Below are positions 7,650-16,945 of a DNA stretch of 64,000 nucleotides, piece by piece; the stretch's first letter is position 1, and every line of letters begins with the position of its first letter. The translations under genes were made by a program, and so were the position numbers. Origin of the DNA: Kineosporia aurantiaca JCM 3230 (GTDB lineage: Bacteria > Actinomycetota > Actinomycetes > Actinomycetales > Kineosporiaceae); NCBI GenBank assembly GCA_000719025.1, contig JODP01000012.1, positions 346,906 through 410,905 on the forward strand. The letters run 5' to 3'. A model generated the notes under the pieces. The model was not told the origin of the DNA. It saw only the letters and a program-made list of their open reading frames with translations, and did not search any database.

Positions 7650-8609
7650 TTACGGAGTCAGGAGCACCCGGCCCCGCAGGCCACCGCCCTCGAAGGCCCG
7701 GTGCGCGGCCGGGGCCTGCTCGAACGGGTACACCGAGTCGATCACCGGCCGGATCGACTTCTCCGCCACGTGCCGCGCGGCCTCGGCGATCATCGCGTTC
7801 GGCGGCTGGGCCAGATAGGTCCGCACCCGCGCCCCGCTGACCAGGCTGATCGCCGAGCCGGTGCCCGCCGCCGCGAGCGCCTGGGGTGAGGAGGCGGTCG
7901 TGACCATCCGCCCGCCCGGGGTGAGCCGACGCCGCCAGGCCAGCAGCTGCGTCCCCACCGTGTCCACGATGACGTCGACCGGGCGGATGTCGGCCGGCTG
8001 CGCGGTGGTGTAGTCGAACACCTCCGAGGCGCCCAGGGACTGCGCCAGATCCAGGTTCTGCGGGCCGGCCAGGGCGACCACGTAACCGCCGAGCGCATTC
8101 GCCAGCTGAACGACGGCCGCGCCGACGGCCCCGGTCGCGCCCCGCACCAGCACCCGTTCCCCGCCCAGCAGCCGGGTCGACCCCTGCAGGGTGCGAACTG
8201 CCATCGTGGCCGGCATGACGGTGGCGGCCGCGCCCAGATCATCCACCCCGAACGGGGCGAGGGTGACGTGCGAGGCCTCGAAGAGCGCGGATTCCGCGGC
8301 CGACCCCAGCGGCCCCCCGAAGGCCCGGCCGTCCCCGGTGACTGCCCAGACCCGGTCCCCGACCTGCAGCGAACTCACGTCCGCGCCGGCCGACTCGACC
8401 AGCCCGACCGCATCGATCCCGACGCCCTTGGGGAACCGGCGGCCGGTCAGCAGGCGCAGGGATCCGCGACGGACATGGACGTCCGCGGCGTTGACGCTGG
8501 TCGCCGCGACCCGGATGCGGACCTGGGTGGGACCGGGCAGAGGAATCGGCACGGCCTCGACGGCCAGCACCTCCGGCCCGCCGTAGGCGGGGTACCGCAC
8601 CGCACGCAT
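7650..8609 (-). CDS. NADPH:quinone oxidoreductase-like zinc-independent MDR protein
   Basis: About 319 residues of the medium-chain dehydrogenase/reductase superfamily, zeta-crystallin-like. There is an N-terminal GroES-like domain (SVNAADVHVRRG, then GIDAVGLVESAG) and a Rossmann domain with VRGATGAVGAAVVQLA. The zinc-ligand cysteines are absent. I place the start at the second ATG because AGGGG lies 7 bases before it; the first ATG is six bases upstream. It stands alone between the ROK operon and the GNAT gene. Confidence 0.85.
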   Translation of the reverse strand: MRAVRYPAYGGPEVLAVEAVPIPLPGPTQVRIRVAATSVNAADVHVRRGSLRLLTGRRFPKGVGIDAVGLVESAGADVSSLQVGDRVWAVTGDGRAFGGPLGSAAESALFEASHVTLAPFGVDDLGAAATVMPATMAVRTLQGSTRLLGGERVLVRGATGAVGAAVVQLANALGGYVVALAGPQNLDLAQSLGASEVFDYTTAQPADIRPVDVIVDTVGTQLLAWRRRLTPGGRMVTTASSPQALAAAGTGSAISLVSGARVRTYLAQPPNAMIAEAARHVAEKSIRPVIDSVYPFEQAPAAHRAFEGGGLRGRVLLTP

Positions 8610-8728
8610 CAGCATCCCCTGACGGTCGGATCAACGCACGCTTTGCAGCGTAGTCCGCCTCGACGCTTTCGCAGCGGTGCCCGCACTGCCCTCTTGACCC
8701 TGCCCCCTTGACCCGGCCACCGGCGTCC

Positions 8729-9244
8729 TCAGACTTCGGCGTTCTCCGGGATCTCGGCGTCCGGATCGGCCAGTTCCGCGGTCAGGTCGCCGTCCTCGTC
8801 GATCTCCAGCTCCACGAAACCGACCGAGGCGTACAGCCTCCGGGCCGGGAGGTTGTCCTGGTGCACCGACAGCCGGATGCCCTTGGGCTCGGGCAGCTCC
8901 CGCAGATAGTCGACCAGGGTCAGCAGCGCGGCCCGGCCGATCCCGGTGCCCTGGTCCTGCGCCTCGATCAGCATCCCGCCGATCCAGTTCCGGTCGTCGT
9001 CCTCGTCGTAGGCCCACATGATGTGCCCGACCACCAGCTCGTCGGAGTAGACGCCGAGCGACGTCCACACTCCCTCACGCTCACTCAGCAGCAGGTAACG
9101 GGCGCCGGAGGTGGCCACCCAGTCGCGCTGGTCGTCCTTCGGCACGACATCGGCGATGTCCCGCCAGTTCTCGTCACTTACCCCGCGCAGGGTCACGCTG
9201 CGCCCCCGGGCGTCGGTCATCCCGGCATCAATGGTTCTGATCAC
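8729..9244 (-). CDS. GNAT-family N-acetyltransferase
   Basis: About 171 residues. The acetyl-CoA-binding motif A is visible as EAQDQGTGIGRAAL, with a following motif B region (LSVHQDNLPARRLYASVGFVELE) typical of GNAT proteins. A GTG start at 9242-9244 is preceded by GAGAGG at good spacing. An ATG eight codons later, beginning MTDARGRS, is the alternative. The acceptor substrate is unknown. It is divergent from the sigma factor gene. Confidence 0.82.
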   Translation of the reverse strand: MIRTIDAGMTDARGRSVTLRGVSDENWRDIADVVPKDDQRDWVATSGARYLLLSEREGVWTSLGVYSDELVVGHIMWAYDEDDDRNWIGGMLIEAQDQGTGIGRAALLTLVDYLRELPEPKGIRLSVHQDNLPARRLYASVGFVELEIDEDGDLTAELADPDAEIPENAEV

Positions 9245-9324
9245 GCGCCGAAGCCTCTCACGGCTGTTACACCGCACCCGCGCCGCTCGTCAGGCACCCA
9301 GGACCGGCGGGCGAGAGGACACTG

Positions 9325-10221
9325 ATGAGCGTGGAACAGGGCGAGGCCCAGTTCGGGGAGCAGTTCGAGGAGCACCGGGCGCATCTGCGGGCGGTCGCCT
9401 ACCGGATGCTCGGGTCGCTGGACGAGGCCGAGGACGCGGTGCAGGAGACCTGGCTGCGGTTCGCGCGCAGCGACGTCACCGAGGTGATCAACCTGCGGGG
9501 CTGGCTGGTCACCGTCACCAGCCGGATCTGCCTGGACCACCTGCGGGCCCGCACCGCCCGGCGCGAGGAACCCTTTCCCGACCTGGTGATCACCGCCGAG
9601 GGCGAGGACCCCGAGCACCAGGCGGTGCTGGCCGACGCGGTGGGCCTGGCCCTGCAGGTGGTGATCGCCGAACTGGCCCCGGCCGAGAGGATCGCCTTCG
9701 TCCTGCACGACCTCTTCGCCGTCCCGTTCACCGACATCGGCGACCTGCTCGACCGCTCGCCCGCAGCGTCCAAACAACTGGCTCATCGGGCCCGCCAACG
9801 GGTCACCGGCGCCGTGCCCGCCGCCCGGTCCAACCATTCACCCGACCATGCACCCGGTCGTACGGACCGGGAGGTGGTCGAGGCCTTCTTCGCCGCGGCG
9901 CGCTCCGGCGACCTCGACCGGCTGGTGTCGGTGCTGCACCCCGACGTGACGGTGCGCACCGACGGCGGAACCGCACGAGCGTCCCTCACCGGCATCACCC
10001 GCGGCGCCCGCGACGTCGCCCAACGCGCACGCACCTTCGCCAACCCGCACGCCGTGCTGCACCCGGTGCTGGTCAACGGCGACCCCGGCGTCATCGTCAC
10101 GCTCGGTGGAACCGCGGTATCGGTGCTGGGTTTCACCGTCCGGGACGGCCAGGTGGTGGCGCTGCACGCCCTGGCCGACCCGGACCGGCTGGCCCGCCTG
10201 GACGTGCAGCGCCTCCTCTGA
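9325..10221 (+). CDS. ECF sigma factor with C-terminal SnoaL-like domain (ECF41/SigJ-like)
   Basis: 298 residues. Region sigma-2 covers roughly residues 12-75, with YRMLGSLDEAEDAVQETWLR. Region sigma-4 covers about 115-165, with HDLFAVPFTDIGDLLDRSPAASKQLAHRAR. A SnoaL/NTF2-like domain of about 115 residues follows, containing VTVRTDGGTAR. In the ECF41 group this C-terminal domain replaces an anti-sigma factor and tunes activity. The linker motif usually written WLPEP appears here only as EPFPD. The neighbouring AhpD-like gene matches the known genomic partner of ECF41 factors. Confidence 0.87.
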   Translation: MSVEQGEAQFGEQFEEHRAHLRAVAYRMLGSLDEAEDAVQETWLRFARSDVTEVINLRGWLVTVTSRICLDHLRARTARREEPFPDLVITAEGEDPEHQAVLADAVGLALQVVIAELAPAERIAFVLHDLFAVPFTDIGDLLDRSPAASKQLAHRARQRVTGAVPAARSNHSPDHAPGRTDREVVEAFFAAARSGDLDRLVSVLHPDVTVRTDGGTARASLTGITRGARDVAQRARTFANPHAVLHPVLVNGDPGVIVTLGGTAVSVLGFTVRDGQVVALHALADPDRLARLDVQRLL

Positions 10222-10236
10222 AACCAGCTGGATCAG

Positions 10237-10704
10237 CTAGACCCAGCTGTCCACCGGGGGCTGGCGGACGGTCGTGTTCAGCCGGTTGTAGAAGTTGGCC
10301 GTGGCGATCTGCAGGATGATCGCGGCCAGCTCCTTCTCCCCGAACCGGGCGCTCACGGCGTCCCAGATCTGCTCGTCCACCGCGCCCGGATCGTCCGCCA
10401 GCCGGGTCATCGCCTCGGCCAGCGCCAGCGCCGCCCGCTCGGCGTCGTCGAACAACGGCGACTCCCGCCAGACCGGCAGCGCCAGCATCCGCTCGGTGCT
10501 CAGCCCGATCCGGCCCGCGTTCAGCACGCCGAAGTGCACGCACGCGGTGCAGCCGTTGATCTGGCTGGCCCGCAGATGAACCAGCTCCAGGGTCTGTTCG
10601 GGCACCCCGGCCGAATGGATGCCCCGGGTCAGGTGCTTCACCGCGGTCATCACGTCCGGCAGGAGCGCAGCCGGGTTGCTCATCCGCTGCTCAAGGCTGT
10701 TCAT
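10237..10704 (-). CDS. Carboxymuconolactone decarboxylase / AhpD-like protein
   Basis: 155 residues with the alkylhydroperoxidase core: LVHLRASQINGCTACVHFG holds the redox pair CTAC and the proton-relay His. The start is supported by GAGGAGA upstream. It converges on the ECF41-like sigma gene with only 15 bp between the stops, and is 20 bp downstream of a diguanylate cyclase gene on its own strand. Members of this family are the commonest neighbours and targets of ECF41 factors, so a role in peroxide or electrophile defence under sigma control is plausible. The orientation here means it would need its own promoter or read-through from the cyclase operon. Confidence 0.85.
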   Translation of the reverse strand: MNSLEQRMSNPAALLPDVMTAVKHLTRGIHSAGVPEQTLELVHLRASQINGCTACVHFGVLNAGRIGLSTERMLALPVWRESPLFDDAERAALALAEAMTRLADDPGAVDEQIWDAVSARFGEKELAAIILQIATANFYNRLNTTVRQPPVDSWV

Positions 10705-10724
10705 CGTCTCTCCTCGTCGTCAGG

Positions 10725-12203
10725 TCAGTTGCTCACCTGACGGAGCGAAGGTTCCAGGGGTAACGCGGGCCGGTCCACGGCGAGCACGGTGCGATCCCGC
10801 CCACCGGACTTGGCCAGGTACAGCGCCTGGTCCGCGCGTTGCAGCAGGGGGAACGGTTCCTCCTCGCCGTCCCACCGGGCGACCCCGATCGAGCAGGTCT
10901 GGCCGTTCGGCACGACCCGGCGCAGCCGGTCCAGCCGCGCGCGACCCTCCTCCACCCCGGAGCAGTGCACGAGCACGGCGAACTCCTCACCGCCCCAGCG
11001 GGCGATCACCGGCGCCGGTCCGAGGGCTTCCTTCCAGGCCTTGGCCGCCTCCTTCAGCAGCACGTCCCCGGCCTGATGCCCGTGCGTGTCGTTGAACTGC
11101 TTGAAGTGGTCCAGATCGAGCAGCGCGACCAGCAGCTGCGAGCCCGCCCCGATCGAGGTGTTCATCGCCCGGGCCAGCTCGAAGTCCCAGGACCGGCGGT
11201 TGGCGATCTCGGTCAGCGGGTCGGTCCGGGCCATCCGTTCCATCCCGGCGGACTGCCGGCGCAGCTCCTGCAGCAGGTCCCAGATCCGCGCCATCACCAT
11301 GCCGAGCAGCAGAATCGAGCCCAGGCCGAGCAGCTCCGCCCCGTCGTACACACCGGCCACCGTCCGCGCGATCAGCACCACCGACGGCAGGCCCGCGGCC
11401 AGCGCCAGCACCACCAGCCGGGGCGCCGTCAGCCCGGCCGCGTCACCCACCGGCTCGCTCGGCCGGTGCCGCACCCGGCCGGCACTGACCGCTGCCAGAC
11501 CCCAGCACCCGTAGGCACCCGCCCAGATCACGTTCATCCAGGCCGCGAACTGGTTGCCCCCGGTGGTCAGCTCGACCACGTTCTGGGCGGTGTCGGCGGC
11601 CAGCGTGCACAGCATCGACGCGATGACCCACCCGATCACCGCCCCCGGCCGGCGCCGACCGGTCAGCATCCGGACCACCAGGAACAGCAGGAGCACATCC
11701 ATCACCGGGTACACCGTGCTGAGCAGCCGGGCGATGAAGGGCTGGGAGGCGTCGGAGAGCGACGGGAGCACGACGAACAGCACGGCCAGCATCCCCAGCC
11801 CGGTGGCGACGATGGCGGCATCCACCAGCACCCCGAACGCCGCCCGCCGGTTGCGCTGACGGTCCAGGCCCAGCACACCCGCCGCAGTGGCCAGATACGC
11901 CACTACGAAGAACAGGTCGGCCGGGGTAGGCCAGCGATCCTGTCCGGTGAGCTGGTAATAGGCCAGCACCGATTCTCCCGCCAGGCACAGGCCCATGTTG
12001 GCCAGGAGCCAGTTCCACGGTCCCCGCTCCTCCTTCGCGATCCGCCGGACCGCGAGCAGCAGGAACGCCGAGCTCAGGGCGACGGACAGGATGTAGGCGA
12101 GCGACATGCCGTTCGTGCCCTCGCGGAACGCGAGCAAGCTCGCCACCGAGAGCCCGGTCAGAACCCCGACCGGCGCCAGGGCCCGGCGCTCGAGGCCGCT
12201 CAT
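10725..12203 (-). CDS. Membrane diguanylate cyclase, paralogue 1
   Basis: 492 residues. About 300 residues of multi-pass membrane region (roughly eight to nine helices, with a WPTPADLFF motif between helices) are followed by a GGDEF domain. The active-site motif is GGEEF at 404-408, and the metal-binding stretch is DLDHFKQFND. The product-inhibition I-site, normally RxxD before the motif, is replaced by GPAP. It should make c-di-GMP at the membrane without standard feedback. Its ATG overlaps the stop of paralogue 2 (ATGA), so the two are co-transcribed. Confidence 0.92.
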   Translation of the reverse strand: MSGLERRALAPVGVLTGLSVASLLAFREGTNGMSLAYILSVALSSAFLLLAVRRIAKEERGPWNWLLANMGLCLAGESVLAYYQLTGQDRWPTPADLFFVVAYLATAAGVLGLDRQRNRRAAFGVLVDAAIVATGLGMLAVLFVVLPSLSDASQPFIARLLSTVYPVMDVLLLFLVVRMLTGRRRPGAVIGWVIASMLCTLAADTAQNVVELTTGGNQFAAWMNVIWAGAYGCWGLAAVSAGRVRHRPSEPVGDAAGLTAPRLVVLALAAGLPSVVLIARTVAGVYDGAELLGLGSILLLGMVMARIWDLLQELRRQSAGMERMARTDPLTEIANRRSWDFELARAMNTSIGAGSQLLVALLDLDHFKQFNDTHGHQAGDVLLKEAAKAWKEALGPAPVIARWGGEEFAVLVHCSGVEEGRARLDRLRRVVPNGQTCSIGVARWDGEEEPFPLLQRADQALYLAKSGGRDRTVLAVDRPALPLEPSLRQVSN

Positions 12204-13756
12204 GCCACCCCCTGCTTCGGATCCGGCACTTCGCTGTCCAGGTCCGATGCCAGCACCAGACGGTCCCGTCCCGATCGTTTCGCCTCGTAGAGCGCCTCAT
12301 CCGCCGCCCGGAGCAGCGCTTCCGCCTCCTCCAGGCCGTCCCAGCGGGCTACCCCGATCGAACAGGTCTGCCCGAAAGGCACCAGCCCCCGCAGGCTGTC
12401 CAGCACACCCAACCCTGTTGCGACCTCCGTGCAGTGCAGGGTGACCGCGAACTCCTCACCACCCCACCGCGCGATCCGGCCGCCCGGCCCCACCCCCAGA
12501 CTCCACGCCCGCGCCGCCTCCTTCAGCAGGTCGTCCCCGGCCTGGTGCCCGTGCGCGTCGTTGTACTTCTTGAAGAAGTCCAGGTCCAGCAGCGCCACCA
12601 GCAGCACGCTGCCGGTGGCGGACGCCGTGGCCATCGCCCGGGCCAGCTCGAAGTCCCACGAGCGCCGGTTGGCCACGCCGGTCAGCGGGTCGGTCCGGGC
12701 CATCCGCGCCAGCTCTGTGGACTGCCGCCGCACCTGCTGCAGCAGGTCCCAGATCCGGGCCACCACCATCACCAGCAGGACCAGCGACCCGGCCCCGAGG
12801 TAGGCACCGTCCTGCGGATGACCGTTGGCCGCGAGCACCACCTGCACCACCGAGGGCAGCACGGCGGCCAGACCCAGCACCACCAGCCGGGTGATCGTCA
12901 GGCCGTTCTGCACCACCAGCTCCGCGGACGTCTCGCCGCTGATGGACGCACTGCGGGCCGCGCAGCCCAGCAGCGCGTAGAACAGCAGCCAGAGCAGGTC
13001 CATCCAGTGCGGGAAGCCACTGGTATCGGTGGTCAGCACGATGATGTTCTGCACGGTGTCCGCGGTGACCGTCACGATCATCGCCAGCACCAGCCACCGG
13101 ATCGCCGCCGGCTGCTGCCGCGGGCCGATCAGCATCCGCGCCACCAGGAACACCAGCAGCACGTCGACCAGCGGGTACAGGGTGCCGACCAGGCGGGCCG
13201 CCGGCGACTGACTGCCGTCGGTGACCAGGGGAAAGATCAGGTACACGAGCGCCAGCAGGGCCACCGAGCCCGCGACGATGCCGGCCTCGAGCAGCGCGCC
13301 GAAGGCCGGGCGGTGGTTGCGCTGGCGGTCCAGAGCCAGCACGCCGTAGGCCAGGGCCGCGTAGGCGCCGAGATAGACCGGGTCGGCCGGGGACGGCCAG
13401 GCCTGAACGCTGCGCAGGTCCAGCACGGCGAACCAGGTCTCGCCGACGACCGAGAGCCCCATCATCAAGACCAGGGCCAGCCAGGGTCGACGGCGGGCGG
13501 CGGGAACCTGCGCCACCGCCACGGTCAGAAAGGCCGCCGAGAGCACGACGGAGACCAGGTAGGCGACCGTGACCACCACGTTGCCCCGCCACAGGGCCGG
13601 GATCAGGAACGCCACCACCGGGCAGGACACCAGCGCCAGCGTGCCCAGCCAGAAGACCAGCCGCTGATGACCGGGTACGTCGTCCCGACGCGCTGGCTGT
13701 CCGGTCACGCCTAGGTCATCGGCCGGACCGGATCCGGACCGCACTGCTCGGCCCAC
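12200..13756 (-). CDS. Membrane diguanylate cyclase, paralogue 2
   Basis: 518 residues with the same design as its neighbours: an N-terminal multi-helix membrane sensor of unknown ligand (motif WPSPADPVYLGAY), then a GGDEF domain with DLDFFKKYND and GGEEF. The I-site position reads GPGG instead of RxxD. The start is uncertain: a GTG at 13756 is used here, and an internal GTG before TGQPARR is possible. It is the middle gene of a three-gene minus-strand operon. Divergence between paralogues is spread over the whole length, so the duplications look old rather than recent. Confidence 0.9.
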   Translation of the reverse strand: MGRAVRSGSGPADDLGVTGQPARRDDVPGHQRLVFWLGTLALVSCPVVAFLIPALWRGNVVVTVAYLVSVVLSAAFLTVAVAQVPAARRRPWLALVLMMGLSVVGETWFAVLDLRSVQAWPSPADPVYLGAYAALAYGVLALDRQRNHRPAFGALLEAGIVAGSVALLALVYLIFPLVTDGSQSPAARLVGTLYPLVDVLLVFLVARMLIGPRQQPAAIRWLVLAMIVTVTADTVQNIIVLTTDTSGFPHWMDLLWLLFYALLGCAARSASISGETSAELVVQNGLTITRLVVLGLAAVLPSVVQVVLAANGHPQDGAYLGAGSLVLLVMVVARIWDLLQQVRRQSTELARMARTDPLTGVANRRSWDFELARAMATASATGSVLLVALLDLDFFKKYNDAHGHQAGDDLLKEAARAWSLGVGPGGRIARWGGEEFAVTLHCTEVATGLGVLDSLRGLVPFGQTCSIGVARWDGLEEAEALLRAADEALYEAKRSGRDRLVLASDLDSEVPDPKQGVA

Positions 13757-13804
13757 GATCGGCCCACAACCCGCCCAGCAGCACCGGTTCGGGTCAGTTA
13801 CGGG

Positions 13805-15292
13805 TCAGGCCGAGCTACGCGCTGTGAACAGCACCGGCTCCGGGAGCCGGGCGGTGTCCGGCCCGGGCCGGTCCACGATCATCCGGTCCCGCCCCAGCCG
13901 CTTGGCCCGGTACAGAGCCTCGTCCGCCCGCCCCAGCACCAGCGTCCCGTCCTCCCGGCCGTCCCAGACCGCCACCCCGATGGACACCGTCTGCCCGTCG
14001 GGCACCAAAGCACGCAGCCGATTCAGCCGCGCCAGACCCGACTCCGGGGTACGGCAGTGCAGGAAGGCCACGAACTCCTCACCACCCCAGCGCGCCAGCA
14101 CCCCGGCCGGGCCGATCGCCTCCCGCCAGGCCGTGGCCGTGCCGCGCAGCAGATCGTCCCCACCGGCGTGCCCGACCGCGTCGTTGTACTCCTTGAAGTG
14201 GTCCAGGTCGAGCACGGCCACCAGCAGCGACGTGCCCACCACGCGGCTGCTCTCCAGGCCCAGCGCCAGCTCGCGGTCCCAGGCCCGGCGGTTGGCCACC
14301 CCGGTCAGCGCATCGGTGGCGGCCAGCTCGGCCAGGGCGCGGGCCTGCGCGTCGAGCTGGCGGTGCAGATCCCAGAACCGCACCAGCACCAGGGCCAGCA
14401 CGATCACCGTGCCCACCCCGAGCGTGATCACCTCGCCCTGGTTGTCCCGCTCGGCCTCGAGGATCACCAGCAGCGGCGGAAGCCCGGCCGCGGCCAGCAT
14501 GGCCGGCAGCCGCAGCCAGCCCGGACAGGTCTCCGCGGCCGGAGGCGCCGGCGGCCGCCAGCCCGCCCGGGTGCTGGACCCCGCGGCCAGGGCCAGGCAC
14601 AGGTAGAACGCCAGCCACAGGCCGTTCACCCAGCGCGGGAACAGGATCGACTCGGTCTGCGAGGCCAGCACCTGCTGCGCCACGTCCCCGGTCAGCAACG
14701 ACCCCAGCCCGAGCACCAGCAGCCAGATCGGCGCCGTCCAGCGGCCCCCGCCGACCAGCATCCGGAAGGCCAGGAACGCCACCAGCACATCGGCCAGCGG
14801 GTACGCCGACGACACCACCTGGGCGGCCCGGCTCACCTCGTCGTCCTGGACCACCGGCAGTACCAGGAAGACCAGGGCCAGCGAGGCCGCACCGGTCGTG
14901 ACGATCGCCGTGTCCAGCTGGTCGCCCAGCCGGAAGCGGCCCCCACGCTGCCGGTCCAGCCGCAGCAGGCCCAGGATCAGGGGCCCGTAGGACAGGAAAT
15001 AGAGGACGTCCGCGGGCGTGGGATAGAGCGTGGAGTCGCGGTGCTGCAGGACCTTGAACAGCGCCTCGGCGGCCAGGGCGATCATCATCGAGGCCTGCAC
15101 CAGCCGCCAGCCGCGCCGCCGCTCGGCCGGGATCTGCCCGACCAGCATCGAGATCAGCAGCGTGGACAGCGCCACCGAGAGCACGTAGAGCCCGGCCGAG
15201 AGCACGCTGTCCACCGGCGGCACAACGGCCACCGGGACAGCCAGCAGCGCCAGCGCACCGACGATCCGGATACGCGGCGGCAACACGCTCAT
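13805..15292 (-). CDS. Membrane diguanylate cyclase, paralogue 3
   Basis: About 495 residues from the ATG at 15290-15292 (a GTG three codons earlier is possible). The N-terminal half is a membrane region containing YPTPADVLYFLSYG. The C-terminal GGDEF domain has DLDHFKEYND and GGEEF, with GPAG at the inhibitory-site position. It is first in the operon with paralogues 2 and 1, 48 bp before paralogue 2, and is divergent from the FAD oxidase gene. The shared promoter region shows no palindrome I could identify. Confidence 0.9.
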   Translation of the reverse strand: MSVLPPRIRIVGALALLAVPVAVVPPVDSVLSAGLYVLSVALSTLLISMLVGQIPAERRRGWRLVQASMMIALAAEALFKVLQHRDSTLYPTPADVLYFLSYGPLILGLLRLDRQRGGRFRLGDQLDTAIVTTGAASLALVFLVLPVVQDDEVSRAAQVVSSAYPLADVLVAFLAFRMLVGGGRWTAPIWLLVLGLGSLLTGDVAQQVLASQTESILFPRWVNGLWLAFYLCLALAAGSSTRAGWRPPAPPAAETCPGWLRLPAMLAAAGLPPLLVILEAERDNQGEVITLGVGTVIVLALVLVRFWDLHRQLDAQARALAELAATDALTGVANRRAWDRELALGLESSRVVGTSLLVAVLDLDHFKEYNDAVGHAGGDDLLRGTATAWREAIGPAGVLARWGGEEFVAFLHCRTPESGLARLNRLRALVPDGQTVSIGVAVWDGREDGTLVLGRADEALYRAKRLGRDRMIVDRPGPDTARLPEPVLFTARSSA

Positions 15293-15449
15293 CCGGCCCA
15301 CGCCCTGACGGTCGGCGGGTGCCCGGTGGCCGCCAGTACGGGCGGCGCAGTCAACCCGTTCGGCCCAGATTGATCAGCTTCCGAACTTTTCCGCCCCCTG
15401 CCGCATCCAAGGTTCTGAGAAGGCAGTGAAAGAGGCATGAGGAGGAGCT

Positions 15450-16940
15450 ATGACCGGCCCGCAGCAGGATGCTCAGAACAGCACGGCCACCCCTCGGCTC
15501 AGCCGCCGCGGCTTTCTCGGCCTGACCGGAGCCCTGGCCGCGGCCGGGACCACCGGTGCCTTCGCCTTCGGGTCCGCGGGCAACGCCAACGCCGCCACCA
15601 GCGCGAGCATCGACTGGGCGGGGCTGCGCAAGGTCCTCGACGGCCCGCTCCTCCGCCCCGGCGACGCCGGCTACACCGCGGCTTCCCGGCCGTTCAACGC
15701 CGCCCTCGGCACCCGCACCCCGGCCGCGATCGCCCAGGTCACCGGCCGCGCCGACATCCAGCGCTGCCTCAAGCGGGTGGCCGGGCACGGCATCCCGATC
15801 GCCGCCCGCTCCGGCGGCCACAGCTACGCCGGCTACTCCACCCCCAACGGCGGTCTGGTCATCGACGTCAGCCGGGCCAAGAAGATCACGATCAAGGACG
15901 ACGGCACGGTCCAGGTCGGAGCGGGCGCGCACCTGTCCGACGTCTACGCCGCGCTGGCGGCCCGGGGCCGCGCCCTGCCCGGCGGTTCCTGCCCCACCGT
16001 CGGCGTGGCCGGCCTGACCCTGGGCGGGGGCATCGGCGTGCTCTCCCGCCCCTACGGCCTGACCTGCGACCACCTCAAGTCCGCGCACGTCGTCACCGGC
16101 GAGGGCGAACTGGTCCTGGCCGACGCCAGTCACCACTCCGACCTGTTCTGGGCGCTGCGCGGCGGAGGCGGCGGCCAGGGCGGCGTCGTCACCGACCTGA
16201 CCTTCACCACCGTCGCCGCGCCCACCGTCACGGTTTTCTCGCTGACCTTCCCGGCCACCGCCACCGCCGCCGCGCTCAGCGCCTGGAGCCAGTGGATCCA
16301 CAGCGCCGTCCCGGCGATCACCGCGGTCTGCCACGTCAACACCGGCACCGCCGCCAACCCGACCCCGACCAACCGGATCGTCGGCACCTTCGTCGGCACC
16401 CCGTCCAAGCTTCCGCCGCACCTGGCCGACCTGATCGCGGCCGTCGGCGTCAACCCGACCGCCCAGCGCTCGACCAGCTACACCTACCTGAACGCGATGA
16501 AGTACTTCGCCGGCAGCGGCACCGGCCGGGAGAAGTTCCGCGCCGCCTCCCGGATCCTGAACGGCACCCTCACCCGGGCCCACGCCCAGCAGGTCACCGA
16601 CCTCATGGCCGAACGCCGCGGCCTGGTGCTGCTGTTCGACGCCCTGGGCGGTGAGGTCGCCGACCTCGCCCCGACGGATACCGCGTTCGTGCACCGCAAG
16701 GCCGTGGCCTCCGTGCAGATCTACACCTCCAACGCCTCCGGCGACCCGGCCGTGCTGGCCCTGCAGAACGCCCTGACCCCGGTCACCGGATCCGGCTCGT
16801 ACGTGAACTACCTCAACGCGAACCAGAAGGGCTGGGCCGACGCCTACTGGGGCAAGAACACCACCCGCCTGAAGAAGGTCGTGAAGAAGTACGACCCCAA
16901 GGGCGTGTTCAACTTCGCCCAGAACGTCCGCAACGCCTGA
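15450..16940 (+). CDS. Tat-exported FAD-linked oxidase (berberine-bridge type)
   Basis: 496 residues. The N-terminus has a twin-arginine signal (SRRGFLG, a hydrophobic stretch, then an Ala-rich cleavage region). The FAD-binding domain has RSGGHSYAGYS, whose His is the site of covalent flavin attachment. SCPTVGVAGLTLGGG supplies a Cys at the second attachment position of bicovalent family members. The C-terminal BBE segment ends with the YFDPxxVF-like KYDPKGVFNFAQNV. It probably oxidises a sugar or alkaloid-like alcohol outside the cytoplasmic membrane, making hydrogen peroxide. A strong GGAGGAG precedes the ATG. Confidence 0.9.
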   Translation: MTGPQQDAQNSTATPRLSRRGFLGLTGALAAAGTTGAFAFGSAGNANAATSASIDWAGLRKVLDGPLLRPGDAGYTAASRPFNAALGTRTPAAIAQVTGRADIQRCLKRVAGHGIPIAARSGGHSYAGYSTPNGGLVIDVSRAKKITIKDDGTVQVGAGAHLSDVYAALAARGRALPGGSCPTVGVAGLTLGGGIGVLSRPYGLTCDHLKSAHVVTGEGELVLADASHHSDLFWALRGGGGGQGGVVTDLTFTTVAAPTVTVFSLTFPATATAAALSAWSQWIHSAVPAITAVCHVNTGTAANPTPTNRIVGTFVGTPSKLPPHLADLIAAVGVNPTAQRSTSYTYLNAMKYFAGSGTGREKFRAASRILNGTLTRAHAQQVTDLMAERRGLVLLFDALGGEVADLAPTDTAFVHRKAVASVQIYTSNASGDPAVLALQNALTPVTGSGSYVNYLNANQKGWADAYWGKNTTRLKKVVKKYDPKGVFNFAQNVRNA

Positions 16941-16945
16941 TCAGG

